Origin: Streptosporangiaceae bacterium
Lineage (GTDB): Bacteria; Actinomycetota; Actinomycetes; Streptosporangiales; Streptosporangiaceae
Assembly (NCBI GenBank): GCA_030041275.1
Contig: JASHOE010000288.1
Location: 1-59,850 of the forward strand
Direction of reading: 5' to 3'
DNA: 59,850 nucleotides
Positions 41,388-51,988 of the stretch are shown here, piece after piece. Both the position numbers and the translations under genes were made by a program. Under the pieces are notes generated by a model. It was given only the letters and a program-made list of their open reading frames with translations, was not told the DNA's origin and did no database searches. Position 1 is the first letter of the stretch; every line of letters starts with the position of its first letter.

Positions 41388-43385
41388 TCAGGTTGTCGAA
41401 GCGCCCTGGAGCTTGGCCAGTTCGGCCTGCACCAGCGCCTCGTGCTCTTCCTCGTCGCGCTTGGCTGCGCGCGGCGACCACCGGCCACGCAGCAGCGGGA
41501 CCGACAGCAGGAAGAAGATGATGCCGCCGAAGCACACCCAGTACCAGTGCTGCCACTGTGCTGGCGACTTCGCCGCTGCTTGGGGCACATTCGCGGCGAT
41601 GTAGGCATCAACCGACTTGGGCACCTTGGACACCGCGGCTATCTGGGTAGCGTTGGCCTTGGCGAACGAAATCACGGATGGCGGCACCTTGGACAGCGCG
41701 GTCAGCTGGGCCGCGTAGGGCGTCAGCGTCTGCAGCTGTGGTGCCACGGCGATCACGCCAGTGATCGCCGCCTCGTTCGCGCTGATCTTGGCGAGTTCGG
41801 CCTGGCCTGCCGCGCCGCCACCAGCATCAGCAATCAGCTTCCCTAGCAACGCGGGCGGGATCGTCGCAGGGTTGGTGTACTTGGCCGCCTGGGCAAAGTC
41901 CGCCGCGTGTGCAGAGATGATCGCGATCTCGGGCGCGAACTTCTGCGCGTTGGCGAGCTGGGTTGAGTACTTCTCCGCAGTCGCGATGATGGATGGATGC
42001 GACGCCGCGAACGTCAGCTCCGGCGCGTACTTCTCGACGCCGGCCATCTGCGTTGGGTGCGCAGCAGCAAAGGTCAGCGACGGATACGTAGCCACGTATC
42101 CGAGGTAGTTGACCAGCGGCGTCACCGACGTGATGACGACGAGGATGATCAGCGAGGATGCGAAGACGACGATCCGGATGATCCAGCCCCAGATCGCGAG
42201 CCCCGCAGCCACAGCTGCCGGGTTGCGGGCCTCGACTGTCTCGGTGAAGCTCGCCATCCAGGGCGTGTAGGCGACGCCGAGGAAGAAGAGCAGGATCGCC
42301 AGGTACCCCGCGATCAGACCGAAGCTCGGGTGTGCTCCCGTCTTCGACTGCATGAGGAACAGCACGATCATCACCGCGGCGCCGACACCGCCGATGATCA
42401 TGAACGGCTTCCGCACCCGGAACCGGTCGGAGGTCATGCCGATCAGGATCACCGCGCCGGCGTTGAACGCCCAGCACCAGTAACCGAGATTGTTGGCCTC
42501 CTTGAGCGAGAACCCGAGAATCGTGAGCGCGAAGATGGTCAGGAAGCCGACCAGGGCGTAGTAGATCAGCAGCATGATCGACACCGCGAAGGCCGAGATG
42601 ATGACATCGGGCTTCATCAATTGTCGCCAGTGGTTCTTCATCGCGGCCTCGATGTCGAGACCCTTGGCCCGCATCTCGACGAGGACCCGGTCGCGCATGC
42701 TCACCATCAGCTGGTCGCGCAGCCCGGGTGACAGCTCGCGCAGCCCGACGAGCGCGATCACGAACACCACCAGGCCGACCACGCCGCCGATGTAGTACTC
42801 GTGTGTCCAGAACCGCGGGTTGGTGATGACGGCCGGGACCGTGATCGACCCGACGATCGCGACAACCAGGCTTCCGAGTACTGGACCGCTGGTCCAGAAA
42901 CCCATGGCGGTGGCGCGCCCGGTCTGCGGGGACAGGTCCCGGATCAGCGCCGGCGTAGAGACGAGGACGACGCCCTCGACCGCGCCGACGATGAAGGCAA
43001 AGATCGTGTATTCCCACCTGTTGGTGGAGGCCGGGAGGAGCCACACCGTGAATACGCCCGCGACCAGCAGGCCGAATACCGTGAGGTTCGCCCGCCCATA
43101 TCTGTCACTGAGGCCGGCAAACAGCGAGGTGAAGGCGCCGATCCCGTTACCGACTGCGACAGTCGCCACGTAGAAGGTGAAGCTCATGTGCAGGTTGCTC
43201 AGGATCAGCGTCGACACCGAGCCGGCGACATAAGCCTCGTAGTACAGCGTGATCGTGGCCAGCACGGTGATGGCCAGGTACAGCACCCTGGGACCAGTGT
43301 TCGGATAGCTATCCAGCTCCCGGTGAATTAGCCAAGAAAACGCCCCCCGTTGCCGGGAGGTTGGCTCCGCGGTCGTAGCTGTCAT
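41388..43385 (-). CDS. MFS transporter with large repetitive extracellular insertion
   Basis: A 665-residue major facilitator protein, 200 residues longer than typical. Twelve-helix hallmarks are present: AGLSDRYGRANLTVFG (loop 2-3), FIVGAVEGVVLVSTPALIRDLSP, SDRFRVRKPFMIIGG (loop 8-9), and SFTETVEARNPAAVAAGLAIWGWI. Between helix 11 and the final span, residues about 425-610 form an Ala-rich helical insertion. It has imperfect repeats (TFAAAHPTQMAGVEKYAPEL, TFAASHPSIIATAEKY..., then APEIAIISAH..., and later ALSKVPPSV / AVSKVPKSV). The last helix WYWVCFGGIIFFLLSVPLL and a charged tail follow. I used the ATG at 43385, behind AAGGAGG. Substrate unknown; convergent with trpS. Confidence 0.9.
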   Translation of the reverse strand: MTATTAEPTSRQRGAFSWLIHRELDSYPNTGPRVLYLAITVLATITLYYEAYVAGSVSTLILSNLHMSFTFYVATVAVGNGIGAFTSLFAGLSDRYGRANLTVFGLLVAGVFTVWLLPASTNRWEYTIFAFIVGAVEGVVLVSTPALIRDLSPQTGRATAMGFWTSGPVLGSLVVAIVGSITVPAVITNPRFWTHEYYIGGVVGLVVFVIALVGLRELSPGLRDQLMVSMRDRVLVEMRAKGLDIEAAMKNHWRQLMKPDVIISAFAVSIMLLIYYALVGFLTIFALTILGFSLKEANNLGYWCWAFNAGAVILIGMTSDRFRVRKPFMIIGGVGAAVMIVLFLMQSKTGAHPSFGLIAGYLAILLFFLGVAYTPWMASFTETVEARNPAAVAAGLAIWGWIIRIVVFASSLIILVVITSVTPLVNYLGYVATYPSLTFAAAHPTQMAGVEKYAPELTFAASHPSIIATAEKYSTQLANAQKFAPEIAIISAHAADFAQAAKYTNPATIPPALLGKLIADAGGGAAGQAELAKISANEAAITGVIAVAPQLQTLTPYAAQLTALSKVPPSVISFAKANATQIAAVSKVPKSVDAYIAANVPQAAAKSPAQWQHWYWVCFGGIIFFLLSVPLLRGRWSPRAAKRDEEEHEALVQAELAKLQGASTT

Positions 43386-43655
43386 GCAGCCCTCCTTGCC
43401 GTGACCGGATGTTGCGCCTGCGTTAACGACATGCCGACTAGACGGTACGCCCACCCTCACCGCGAAATCAATGGTCTGTTTTTACGCATGTCGGACCCGG
43501 CTCAGTGGGTCCGACGTGCACTGACCCGCCAGATCGTCGGGCTCGATTCCGCAGCGTGGACATTGTCGGCCAACGCTTGACCACTTTCATCACGGCGCCG
43601 CAACAGCCGGATTACAGTGCGGCCAAATCCGCCGGGCGCAGGCGATAGTGACGGC
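43386..43655. other. divergent promoter region, MFS / methyltransferase
   Basis: A 270-nt gap holding the start-proximal signals of the two divergent genes. It includes a relatively AT-rich patch at about 43460-43500 (AATGGTCTGTTTTTACGCATG). I see no clear hexamer pair. Confidence 0.35.
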
Positions 43656-44263
43656 ATGGCAGACCCGTATCTGGATGACGCGTATCGCTGGTGGCACCTG
43701 ACGCGGCCGTCACCTGAGCTGCTTGCCGCCGAGGTGGACGGCTGGCTCGACGCCGCGCCAAGGGCTGCCCGCGGTACGGCTGCCGGGGCGAAGCGGGCTG
43801 TCCTGGACATCGGCTGCGGGCTCGGCAGCGAGGTTGCCTATCTGGCGGGTGCGGGCTGGAGCGCGGTGGGCATCGACGTGTCCGCGACCGCCACCTCGCG
43901 GGCACGCGAGCTGCACCCGCCCGAGCCGGGCGGCTGTGAGTTTGCGCGCGCGGACGCGCTGTCGCTGCCGTTCGCCGCCGGGTCGTTCGCGCTAGCCATC
44001 GACCGTGGCTGCTTCCACTACCTGGCACCGGAGCTCTGGCCACGGTACGCGGCTGAGCTCCATCGGGTGCTGCGGCCCGGCGGGCGACTGCTGCTGCGTG
44101 CCTGCCTGACGAGTGCGGGGGTCAGGAACAAGGTAACGGAGTCCGGTCTTCTCGCGGCCTTCGCAGCCTGGCGCAGCGATGGCGTCCGCCAGGCTTGGAT
44201 CGTCAGCGACACCAAGGCAATGCCGGCGCTCATCGTCCGGCTGGAGCGCCCGGCGATCGTCAG

Positions 44264-44279
<16 letters not shown>
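43656..44279 (+). CDS. class I SAM-dependent methyltransferase
   Basis: A 207-residue methyltransferase of the Methyltransf_25/11 type. It has motif I VLDIGCGLGSEVAYLAGAGW, GIDVSATATSRAREL (motif II), FARADALSLPFAAGSFALAIDRGCFHYL (motif III-IV) and LHRVLRPGGRLLLRA. The DRGCFHY phrase is common in thiopurine/tellurite-type methyltransferases, but the substrate is not assignable. The start ATG at 43656 is chosen over the upstream frame start at 43617. Its 3' end overlaps the convergent UvrA-like gene by 16 nt. Confidence 0.85.
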
Positions 44280-46654
<2,375 letters not shown>

Positions 46655-46939
46655 CGCGTCTCCGTCCGGAACTCGACAGCCCGGTTGCCGTGGATGTCGT
46701 GCGTCTGTCAGGAGTCTGCCAACTGGGAGCCAGCGAAGACTTCTCGATTCCTGACTCGTCGTCGCCGCGGGCCTTCCGACCACCCGGACGTCGCGATGGC
46801 CAACGGGGGCGCGGGCGCACATCTGGGGCTGATTCAGGAAACACTACGATTCCCGCGGGGAAACGCACAGGTTCGTTCGGGACAATGGGCGTGCAGGCTC
46901 GGGAGGCGATGGCGACACTGGGTCCCGGGCATGCGCAAG
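46655..46939. other. upstream region of the UvrA-like gene
   Basis: This should contain the minus-strand promoter of the UvrA-like gene. There is a short repeated phrase GATTCAGGAAAC / GATTCCCGCGG near 46830-46860. No gene is seen. Confidence 0.35.
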
Positions 46940-46981
46940 GGAGTGGGGCGGCCTGCGCAGGGGGTAGCAGCCGCCCTCTCC
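46940..46981 (-). terminator. GC hairpin downstream of the alpha/beta hydrolase
   Basis: GGAG then GGGCGGC pairs with GCCGCCC then CTCC across a 17-nt loop. It lies about 100 nt past the stop of the leftward hydrolase gene. A smaller GGGGC-GTTA-GCCCC hairpin at the stop itself (47075-47088) may serve instead. Confidence 0.4.
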
Positions 46982-47080
46982 TTTGGCCGACGCCCGGAGT
47001 CTCAGTGATGCCCGGTGGCGGGCCTGCGGGTGTTGGCGCACTGGCCGCAACTGCTCCGTAAGACCAGCCGGACTGGGGCG

Positions 47081-47734
47081 TTAGCCCCGCACCGCGTGCA
47101 GGCTAGTCCGCCCATCTTCGGGCCAGTATCTCCTGCGCCGGGACTGCCATAGCGGCTTCATCGTGGTCGAGCCGTAGATGGCCCCAGCGGCGCGGCCCGG
47201 AGCCTTCCCATCGTCGATCGATCCGCTGAGTTCATCCCGCACGACCGCGCCCATCCCGTTCGGCCACGGCAAGGCAGGGTCAGGAAACGGGTAGGCGCCG
47301 GGCGCGCTCAGAACGACGGCCTCCAGGCGCGAGGGGTGCGTGACGAGGTAACGAGCTGCGAACTGGGCACCCGCAGAGTGCCCATGCAGGCTGAAACGCC
47401 CGCAGAACCGCGGGATGTGCTTTGCCCCTAGCTCGGCCACGGTTGCGTTCACGAATTCGTCCGCATCCGTGCGTCGCCCGAACAGTGCCCGGTACCCGCC
47501 GAAGTCGCGTCCGCCGAAGACCGGCGCAACAACCAGCGCCTGCTGCGCCTCGGCGAAAGCGGTCCAGCGGTCGACAGCCTCCTGCGCATACGTGGCGAGG
47601 TCGTCATCTGACCGCGAGCCATCCAGCCACGGAAAGCCATGGGCAAGGACCAGGACCCTGGCTGGGACGGACGGGACGAAGGACGCTACTCGGCTGGACT
47701 CGGGCACGGACATCCCATCCTGGTGGCTCGGCAT
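47081..47734 (-). CDS. alpha/beta hydrolase
   Basis: A 217-residue protein with the fold start VPARVLVLAHGFPWLDG (HG oxyanion strand) and nucleophile elbow FSLHGHSAGAQFAARYL (GHSAG). LEAVVLSAPGAYPFPDP follows. The acid and catalytic His expected in a further 40-60 residues are absent: the chain ends soon after KPLWQSRRRRYWPEDGRTSL, so the gene may be 3'-truncated. A lipase/esterase role is only inferred. The start at 47734 (or an internal ATG seven codons on) is not well marked. The gap to the MFS gene on the right is 315 nt. Confidence 0.7.
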   Translation of the reverse strand: MPSHQDGMSVPESSRVASFVPSVPARVLVLAHGFPWLDGSRSDDDLATYAQEAVDRWTAFAEAQQALVVAPVFGGRDFGGYRALFGRRTDADEFVNATVAELGAKHIPRFCGRFSLHGHSAGAQFAARYLVTHPSRLEAVVLSAPGAYPFPDPALPWPNGMGAVVRDELSGSIDDGKAPGRAAGAIYGSTTMKPLWQSRRRRYWPEDGRTSLHAVRG

Positions 47735-48049
47735 TCAGAAGTAGGGCAACTGGGCTCACCCGTACTTCCGCATTATCGCCATGGCCCCCAAGGTGGTTGC
47801 GCGGCGAAAGGAATGGCGGCGCCCGCCTGGGTATGGAGCTTGCGAGCTGGCACTCGGCGGGACTCTCGAACCCAGACCCCGCTGGCCCGTAGTATCCGCG
47901 CGCGTCCTACGGACCGACGTCTGACCAGGTCAAACTGGGTGCACCCGGCCGCTCCTCGAGCGCTAAACTGACCGCGTGAAGGACCCGTCAGAGCGGCCGC
48001 CTGACGCGCGTGCCGCCGGGGTCTTCTTCTTCACCGGCGTCCCGCGACG
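47735..48049. other. intergenic, nothing recognised
   Basis: Divergent gap of 315 nt. A tRNA-like T-loop phrase near 47870 was checked and rejected. No ORF is credible. Confidence 0.35.
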
Positions 48050-49315
48050 ATGACCGGTCGGGCGGGCGGGCTATTGCGGCAGCGAAACTTCCGCCTGTTC
48101 TGGACCGGGGAGAGCATCAGCGAGGTCGGCAACTCCGTCACCATCGTCGTCGTTCCGCTGGTCGCCATCGACACGCTGCACACGAGCACGTTCATCGTCA
48201 CGCTGCTGACCGCGATGGTCTGGCTGCCCTGGGTCATCCTCGGCGTTCCCGCCGGAGCGTGGGTCGACCGGCTGCCACCCCGGCCCGTCATGCTGGTCAG
48301 TGACGCGATCTCGGTGGCGGTGTATGCGAGCGTCCCGATCGCTGCCTGGTGCGGGGTGCTGACGGTGGCGCAGCTCATCGCGGTCACGCTCATCGCCGGC
48401 ACGGCGACAGTGTTCTTCAACAGCGCTTATCAGGTCCTGCTCCCAGGGGTAGTCGACGAGGCGGACCTGACCGAGGGGAACGCCAAGCTGCTGGGCAGCC
48501 GCGAGGTCGCCCAGATCGGCGGGCCAGGGCTCGGCGGGCTGCTCGCCCAGGCGGCCGGCCCCGTGACCGGGCTGCTGGCCAACGCGGCGAGCTTCGCCGT
48601 CTCGTTCTGCTGCCTGAGCGCCATGCAGCCTCCGCGAGATCGCCGATCGGGTGGTCCAGCTGCCGGAGGCGTGCTGGACGGTCTTCGCTTCGCCTGGCGC
48701 GATCCCTACCTCCGCGCGATGACGGCGTTCTCGTCGATCGCCAACCTGGCACTCACCGGTGTCGACGCCCTGCTCGTCGTCTTCCTGGTCCGTACCGTCG
48801 GGCTGTCCTCGGCAGCGACCGGCCTCGTCATGGCCAGCCTCGGTGTGGGCGGTGTCCTCGGCGCACTGGTCGCCCGCCGACTAGGCCGACGATTCGGCAC
48901 GGCGCGGGCCTTGCTCACCGCCGTCCCAGTCGGCCTCTGCTTCCCGCTGCTGCTCCCGCTCGCGGACGAGGGACCGCGGCTCGCGTTCGTCAGCGGGGCG
49001 ATGATGTGCGCCGGTTGCGTCATCGTCATCGCGAACGTGATCGTCGACAGCTTCCTACAGATCTACGTCCCGCCGGACATACTCGGCCGAGTTACCTCGG
49101 CGACCAGAGCCGTCGCGTTTGCGATGATGCCCGTTGGCGCACTGCTCGCTGGCGGCCTCGCCACCGCGCTGGGAGTCAGGGCTGCGCTGTGGATACTCGC
49201 GGCCCTAATCGCCGCGTCTGGCCTCACCTTTCTGCTGACTCCCATGCGGCACCTTCGTGACCTGCCGCAACGGCCGACCGAGGAAAGCGTCGCGGCCATG
49301 CAGCTAGAGGTTTAG
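48050..49315 (+). CDS. MFS exporter (MFS_3 / EntS-like)
   Basis: A 421-residue twelve-helix transporter. It has the typical N-terminus LLRQRNFRLFWTGESISEVGNSVTIV, loop 2-3 GVPAGAWVDRLPPRPVM, the family-specific GGLLAQAAGPVTGLLANAASF, and the C-half GRVTSATRAVAFAMMPVGALLAGGLA. It is of the same family as the truncated gene at the left edge of the window. Family members export siderophores or macrolide-like drugs; the substrate is unknown. There is no regulator next to it. Confidence 0.9.
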   Translation: MTGRAGGLLRQRNFRLFWTGESISEVGNSVTIVVVPLVAIDTLHTSTFIVTLLTAMVWLPWVILGVPAGAWVDRLPPRPVMLVSDAISVAVYASVPIAAWCGVLTVAQLIAVTLIAGTATVFFNSAYQVLLPGVVDEADLTEGNAKLLGSREVAQIGGPGLGGLLAQAAGPVTGLLANAASFAVSFCCLSAMQPPRDRRSGGPAAGGVLDGLRFAWRDPYLRAMTAFSSIANLALTGVDALLVVFLVRTVGLSSAATGLVMASLGVGGVLGALVARRLGRRFGTARALLTAVPVGLCFPLLLPLADEGPRLAFVSGAMMCAGCVIVIANVIVDSFLQIYVPPDILGRVTSATRAVAFAMMPVGALLAGGLATALGVRAALWILAALIAASGLTFLLTPMRHLRDLPQRPTEESVAAMQLEV

Positions 49316-49575
49316 TCCGCGGCCGCTGACCTGCGGCGACGGCTTCTTGCTCACACCCGCCCGCTCCAGCTACGCCAGGCGGCCAAGAACTGGCCACGAG
49401 CGCTTGGCCTTCTGCTGTTCTTGCGCGGGTGATCCTCATGGTCAGGCAGCTGGGGCCATCAGGGTGCCTTCATCCACCCTCAACTCACCGCCTATTTTGA
49501 GCGTGAGGTGAACTGCCTAGACCGCGGTCTTGGCTGCAGTGCAGGCGATTTCATGATCGGAAGTGGCCGCTGGCC
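49316..49575. other. intergenic, nothing recognised
   Basis: 260 nt between the MFS gene and tRNA-Arg. A short GCCGC-TGACCT-GCGGC hairpin just after the MFS stop could be a weak terminator; nothing else is seen. Confidence 0.35.
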
Positions 49576-49651
49576 TGGCGCGCTCGGAGGGACTCGAACC
49601 CCCAACCTTCTGATCCGTAGTCAGATGCTCTATCCGTTGAGCTACGAGCGC
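49576..49651 (-). tRNA. tRNA-Arg (anticodon ACG)
   Basis: A 76-nt tRNA read on the minus strand. The acceptor is GCGCTCG with CGAGCGC, discriminator G, and the CCA is encoded. The anticodon stem TCTGA/TCAGA closes the loop CTACGGA, giving anticodon ACG, whose first base is normally deaminated to inosine to read CGU/CGC/CGA. The T-loop is TTCGAGT. Confidence 0.97.
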
Positions 49652-49735
49652 AGTCGAACCCGCCACAGTGTACGGCACGCATCCACCGCGGAGGGCACCC
49701 ACGACGGGGCCACACTCAGGGTACATCACACGAGA

Positions 49736-49753
49736 TACATCTTTGACGATGTA
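49736..49753. promoter_or_regulatory. 18-bp palindrome, candidate MarR operator
   Basis: TACATCTTTGACGATGTA has perfect 6-bp arms and a 6-nt spacer and ends 11 nt before the MarR start codon. A second TACATC lies 13 nt upstream (49722-49727), and another copy stands alone at 51909-51914, ahead of the cysteine peptidase gene. This is the position expected for autoregulation. Confidence 0.6.
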
Positions 49754-49764
49754 AAGTTGTCATC

Positions 49765-50262
49765 GTGGATGCGGTCGATCTCATCGTGCTGGGCAGGCAG
49801 CTGGCCCGGCTGGGCGAACGCGCGATGCGCGGAGACGATGTCGAGGACGGCGCCGCTGCGCTCGGCGCAGCGCTTCCGGCCGGTGCTCTCATCGTCATGC
49901 GTGATGTCCTGGCGCACCCTGGCAGCTCGATCACGGACATCACGGCCAGGACCGGGCTACCGCAGAGCTACGTATCGGAGTCGGTCAACAAACTCCGCGT
50001 GAAGGGACTAGCGGAGATCAACGCTGACCCCTGTGATCGCCGCCGAACCCTGGTCCGGCTGAAGACCAAACACCTCGATCAGGTTGCCCGGCACAGCGCT
50101 CGCGATGCCGACGCCGTCCTGCGTCAGGCCCTCGGCGACCTCGACGAGAACCAGACAAGTGCCGTCATCTCGATGCTGGCCGACCTGGCTGACAGGCTGC
50201 GGACCGAACCGACCGGACTGGCTGTCCGCGAGCTCAGTGCTCCGAGCGGCGCAGCCACCTGA
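49765..50262 (+). CDS. MarR-family transcriptional regulator
   Basis: A 165-residue winged-helix regulator. The helix-turn-helix is seen in HPGSSITDITARTGLPQSYVSESVNKLRVKGLAEI, with the wing DPCDRRRTLVRL typical of MarR (D-x-R-x2-R). Long flanking helices mediate dimerisation (LIVLGRQLARLGERA; ADAVLRQALGDLDENQTSAVISMLADLADRL). The GTG start lies 11 nt after the palindrome. It is followed after 171 nt by the five-gene small membrane protein cluster, which is its most likely target besides itself. Confidence 0.9.
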   Translation: MDAVDLIVLGRQLARLGERAMRGDDVEDGAAALGAALPAGALIVMRDVLAHPGSSITDITARTGLPQSYVSESVNKLRVKGLAEINADPCDRRRTLVRLKTKHLDQVARHSARDADAVLRQALGDLDENQTSAVISMLADLADRLRTEPTGLAVRELSAPSGAAT

Positions 50263-50433
50263 CATTTCGGTCTGCGAGGCTGGCCTCTCGTCCGCGCCGC
50301 CGCCAGCCGAGCGCGATGCTGGTCCTCGCGGCGACGTATTGAATCGTGCCTGATGCGTGCGCTGCACGGATTCCCGGGTACACCCCAGGCGACGTAGCTC
50401 GCGCGCTCTGGACCGCGCGGAGGGGGTAAGGTC

Positions 50434-50688
50434 ATGCGCTCGTGGCGGATCGGCAACGCCATTCTCATGCTGCTAGTGCTGCCCTTGGTGATCTACCTGC
50501 TGAACCGTGTCCTCGGGGCGCTCGAGCGTATCCGGCAGGCGACCGACGAGATCGTCGTCGAAGGCGTCGAGCTTGTCCACGACCTCAACGACGTGCCCGA
50601 AGCGCTCGCGACCACCGACCAGACCGTCAGGGACGTCTCGGCCGGTGCGACGCGGTACGGAGACTCAGTCGCCAAGCTGCTGGGCTAG
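50434..50688 (+). CDS. small single-pass membrane protein 1 of 5
   Basis: 84 residues. The basic start MRSWR precedes one membrane helix (IGNAILMLLVLPLVIYLLNRVLG). A 55-residue amphipathic region follows (ERIRQATDEIVVEGVELVHDLNDV, then ALATTDQTVRDVSAGATRYGDSVAKLL), probably a helix or coiled coil. GGAGGGGG is upstream. There is no known family. It is first in a row of five genes of the same plan, with 16 nt to the next. Confidence 0.75.
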   Translation: MRSWRIGNAILMLLVLPLVIYLLNRVLGALERIRQATDEIVVEGVELVHDLNDVPEALATTDQTVRDVSAGATRYGDSVAKLLG

Positions 50689-50704
50689 GCAGGGGGTACC
50701 GTTC

Positions 50705-50932
50705 ATGCGAGCTGAAGCCCGGACGACGCTGACAGCCTCAGCGCTCATCATCGGTATCACGGCAGTGGGCCTGATCCGGGTGATCTTCCATTTGCGAGCC
50801 ATCCAGCGAAACCTTGCCGCCACGACGGGCGCGGTGCAGTCTGTCGCGGACCTGACGAGCACCGTGCCAGGCCGCCTCGCGTCGGTGAACGCAAGTCTCC
50901 AGCCGGTCCGCGAGTTCTGCGACACGGTCTGA
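50705..50932 (+). CDS. small single-pass membrane protein 2 of 5
   Basis: 75 residues. One membrane helix (TLTASALIIGITAVGLIRVIF) is followed by a heptad-like helix LRAIQRNLAATTGAVQSVADL and a second helical part PGRLASVNASLQPVREFCDTV. It has a single Cys near the C-terminus. CAGGGGG is upstream of the ATG. The plan is as in its neighbours: short N-terminus, one span, then extended helix. No family is recognised. 23 nt to the next gene. Confidence 0.72.
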   Translation: MRAEARTTLTASALIIGITAVGLIRVIFHLRAIQRNLAATTGAVQSVADLTSTVPGRLASVNASLQPVREFCDTV

Positions 50933-50955
50933 GCCGCTCGGAAGGAGTGAACTAC

Positions 50956-51240
50956 ATGCAGCGACACGCCCAGGCCCGGCCGCGACCTGACGGCACGCTC
51001 CAGTCCGGCTGGATAGCTGGCTACAGCATCGGCGCCACGCTTGTGGCTGTCGTCGTCGCCCTGGTCTCAGCGATCCTGGCCTATGCGCGGTGGATCGGTG
51101 ACGAGGCGCCGAAGATCAACGCAGCGCTGAAAGACGCGGAGCGCAACACCGCGCCCCTCGGCGCGCTGCGCGAGACCATCGACGACGCCGACGCCATCGT
51201 CGATGGGCTGCAGCGTGGTCGTGCTCGGCTGGGAGGCTAG
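50956..51240 (+). CDS. small single-pass membrane protein 3 of 5
   Basis: 94 residues. It has a longer polar N-terminus (MQRHAQARPRPDGTLQSG), then one membrane helix (IAGYSIGATLVAVVVALVSAILAYARW) and a short amphipathic helix (EAPKINAALKDAERNTAPLGALRETIDDADAIVDGL). I prefer the ATG at 50956, 8 nt after GGAG, over the GTG at 50947. Function unknown. Only 2 nt separate it from the next gene, so translation is probably coupled. Confidence 0.72.
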   Translation: MQRHAQARPRPDGTLQSGWIAGYSIGATLVAVVVALVSAILAYARWIGDEAPKINAALKDAERNTAPLGALRETIDDADAIVDGLQRGRARLGG

Positions 51241-51242
51241 CT

Positions 51243-51518
51243 ATGGCGGGCTATGACCGCACGGCCTGGCTGCGCGCTATCGCCGCCGGCTTCGTCGTCG
51301 ATGCCGCAGTGGCCGGGATGCTGAGCCTGCTCGTCTACCAAGTGAAGCAGATAGACGAGCGCGTCGTCGATGTCCGGGAGACGCTGCGGGCAGCCGCAGC
51401 AAATACCGCCGAAGCTGCACTTATCCCCCAGGTTGCCGACGGCATCGATGCGGTCCTGGCCGAGGGCCTGCAACATCATCTGTTCCTCGGCCGGGTGCTC
51501 GGGAAGGTGCAGTCATGA
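51243..51518 (+). CDS. small single-pass membrane protein 4 of 5
   Basis: 91 residues. One membrane helix (IAAGFVVDAAVAGMLSLLVYQV) is followed by a coiled-coil-like KQIDERVVDVRETLRAAAANTAEA and a second helix PQVADGIDAVLAEGLQHHLFLGRVLGKV. GGGAGG lies upstream. The final 4 nt overlap the next start (ATGA). There is no known family. A pair of His (QHH) in the C-terminal helix is the only distinctive polar motif. Confidence 0.72.
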   Translation: MAGYDRTAWLRAIAAGFVVDAAVAGMLSLLVYQVKQIDERVVDVRETLRAAAANTAEAALIPQVADGIDAVLAEGLQHHLFLGRVLGKVQS

Positions 51519-51877
51519 AGCGCCTCGTGGTGCTCAGCGTGGTCGCCATCGGAGTCCTCACCGGCGGGCTGGCGCTCTACCTCTTCTGGGTCGGGAGTCT
51601 GCTGAATCGGATCGCTACGAACCTGGAGGACTCGGCGGACCTCGTAGGCGAGATTGACAGTAACGCGAAGATCATTGGACCCGGAGTGGCGCACATTAAC
51701 CGGATCGGTGGTGTGGTGGCCGGCGCGCTGCCGTTGCTGTATGGGATGGCAGAGCAGATCGTCCGTGGTGTCGCAGCGCCGCAGCCGAGTCCGAACCTCA
51801 GCGCGCCGGCCGCGGCACCCCGAACCCGCCGGTCTCGGCTGCACGACGTCGGCTTCACCCCGCCCGGCTCGGCATGA
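51515..51877 (+). CDS. small membrane protein 5 of 5
   Basis: 120 residues, the largest of the set. The N-terminal membrane helix is RLVVLSVVAIGVLTGGLALYLFWVG, then LNRIATNLEDSADLVGEID, a weakly hydrophobic stretch HINRIGGVVAGALPLLYGMAEQIV that could be a second membrane or re-entrant helix, and a Pro/Ala/Arg-rich tail. The LxxIxxNLxxSAxxV pattern after the span resembles that of protein 2 (LRAIQRNLAATTGAV), suggesting common ancestry. Its start overlaps the stop of gene 4. Confidence 0.72.
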   Translation: MKRLVVLSVVAIGVLTGGLALYLFWVGSLLNRIATNLEDSADLVGEIDSNAKIIGPGVAHINRIGGVVAGALPLLYGMAEQIVRGVAAPQPSPNLSAPAAAPRTRRSRLHDVGFTPPGSA

Positions 51878-51988
51878 CGATCTCGACGGGCATTGCATAA
51901 CAAGAGGTACATCTGATCGGATAGCGGTAGCTGCCCTTCGGTCGGTCAGTCTGACGACCGGACCTGGGTGAGAATCGCGCGAGGATCA

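Noticed and set aside
47860..47910. tRNA-like T-loop phrase (GGGTTCGAGAGTCCC on the minus strand)
   Set aside because: The T-stem does not pair next to the loop, and no acceptor, D-arm or anticodon arm can be built around it.
50341..50373. Imperfect inverted repeat GAATCGTG / CACGGATTC before the small-membrane-protein row
   Set aside because: One arm needs an inserted base and the spacing is wide. It is too weak to call an operator next to the clear TACATC palindrome.
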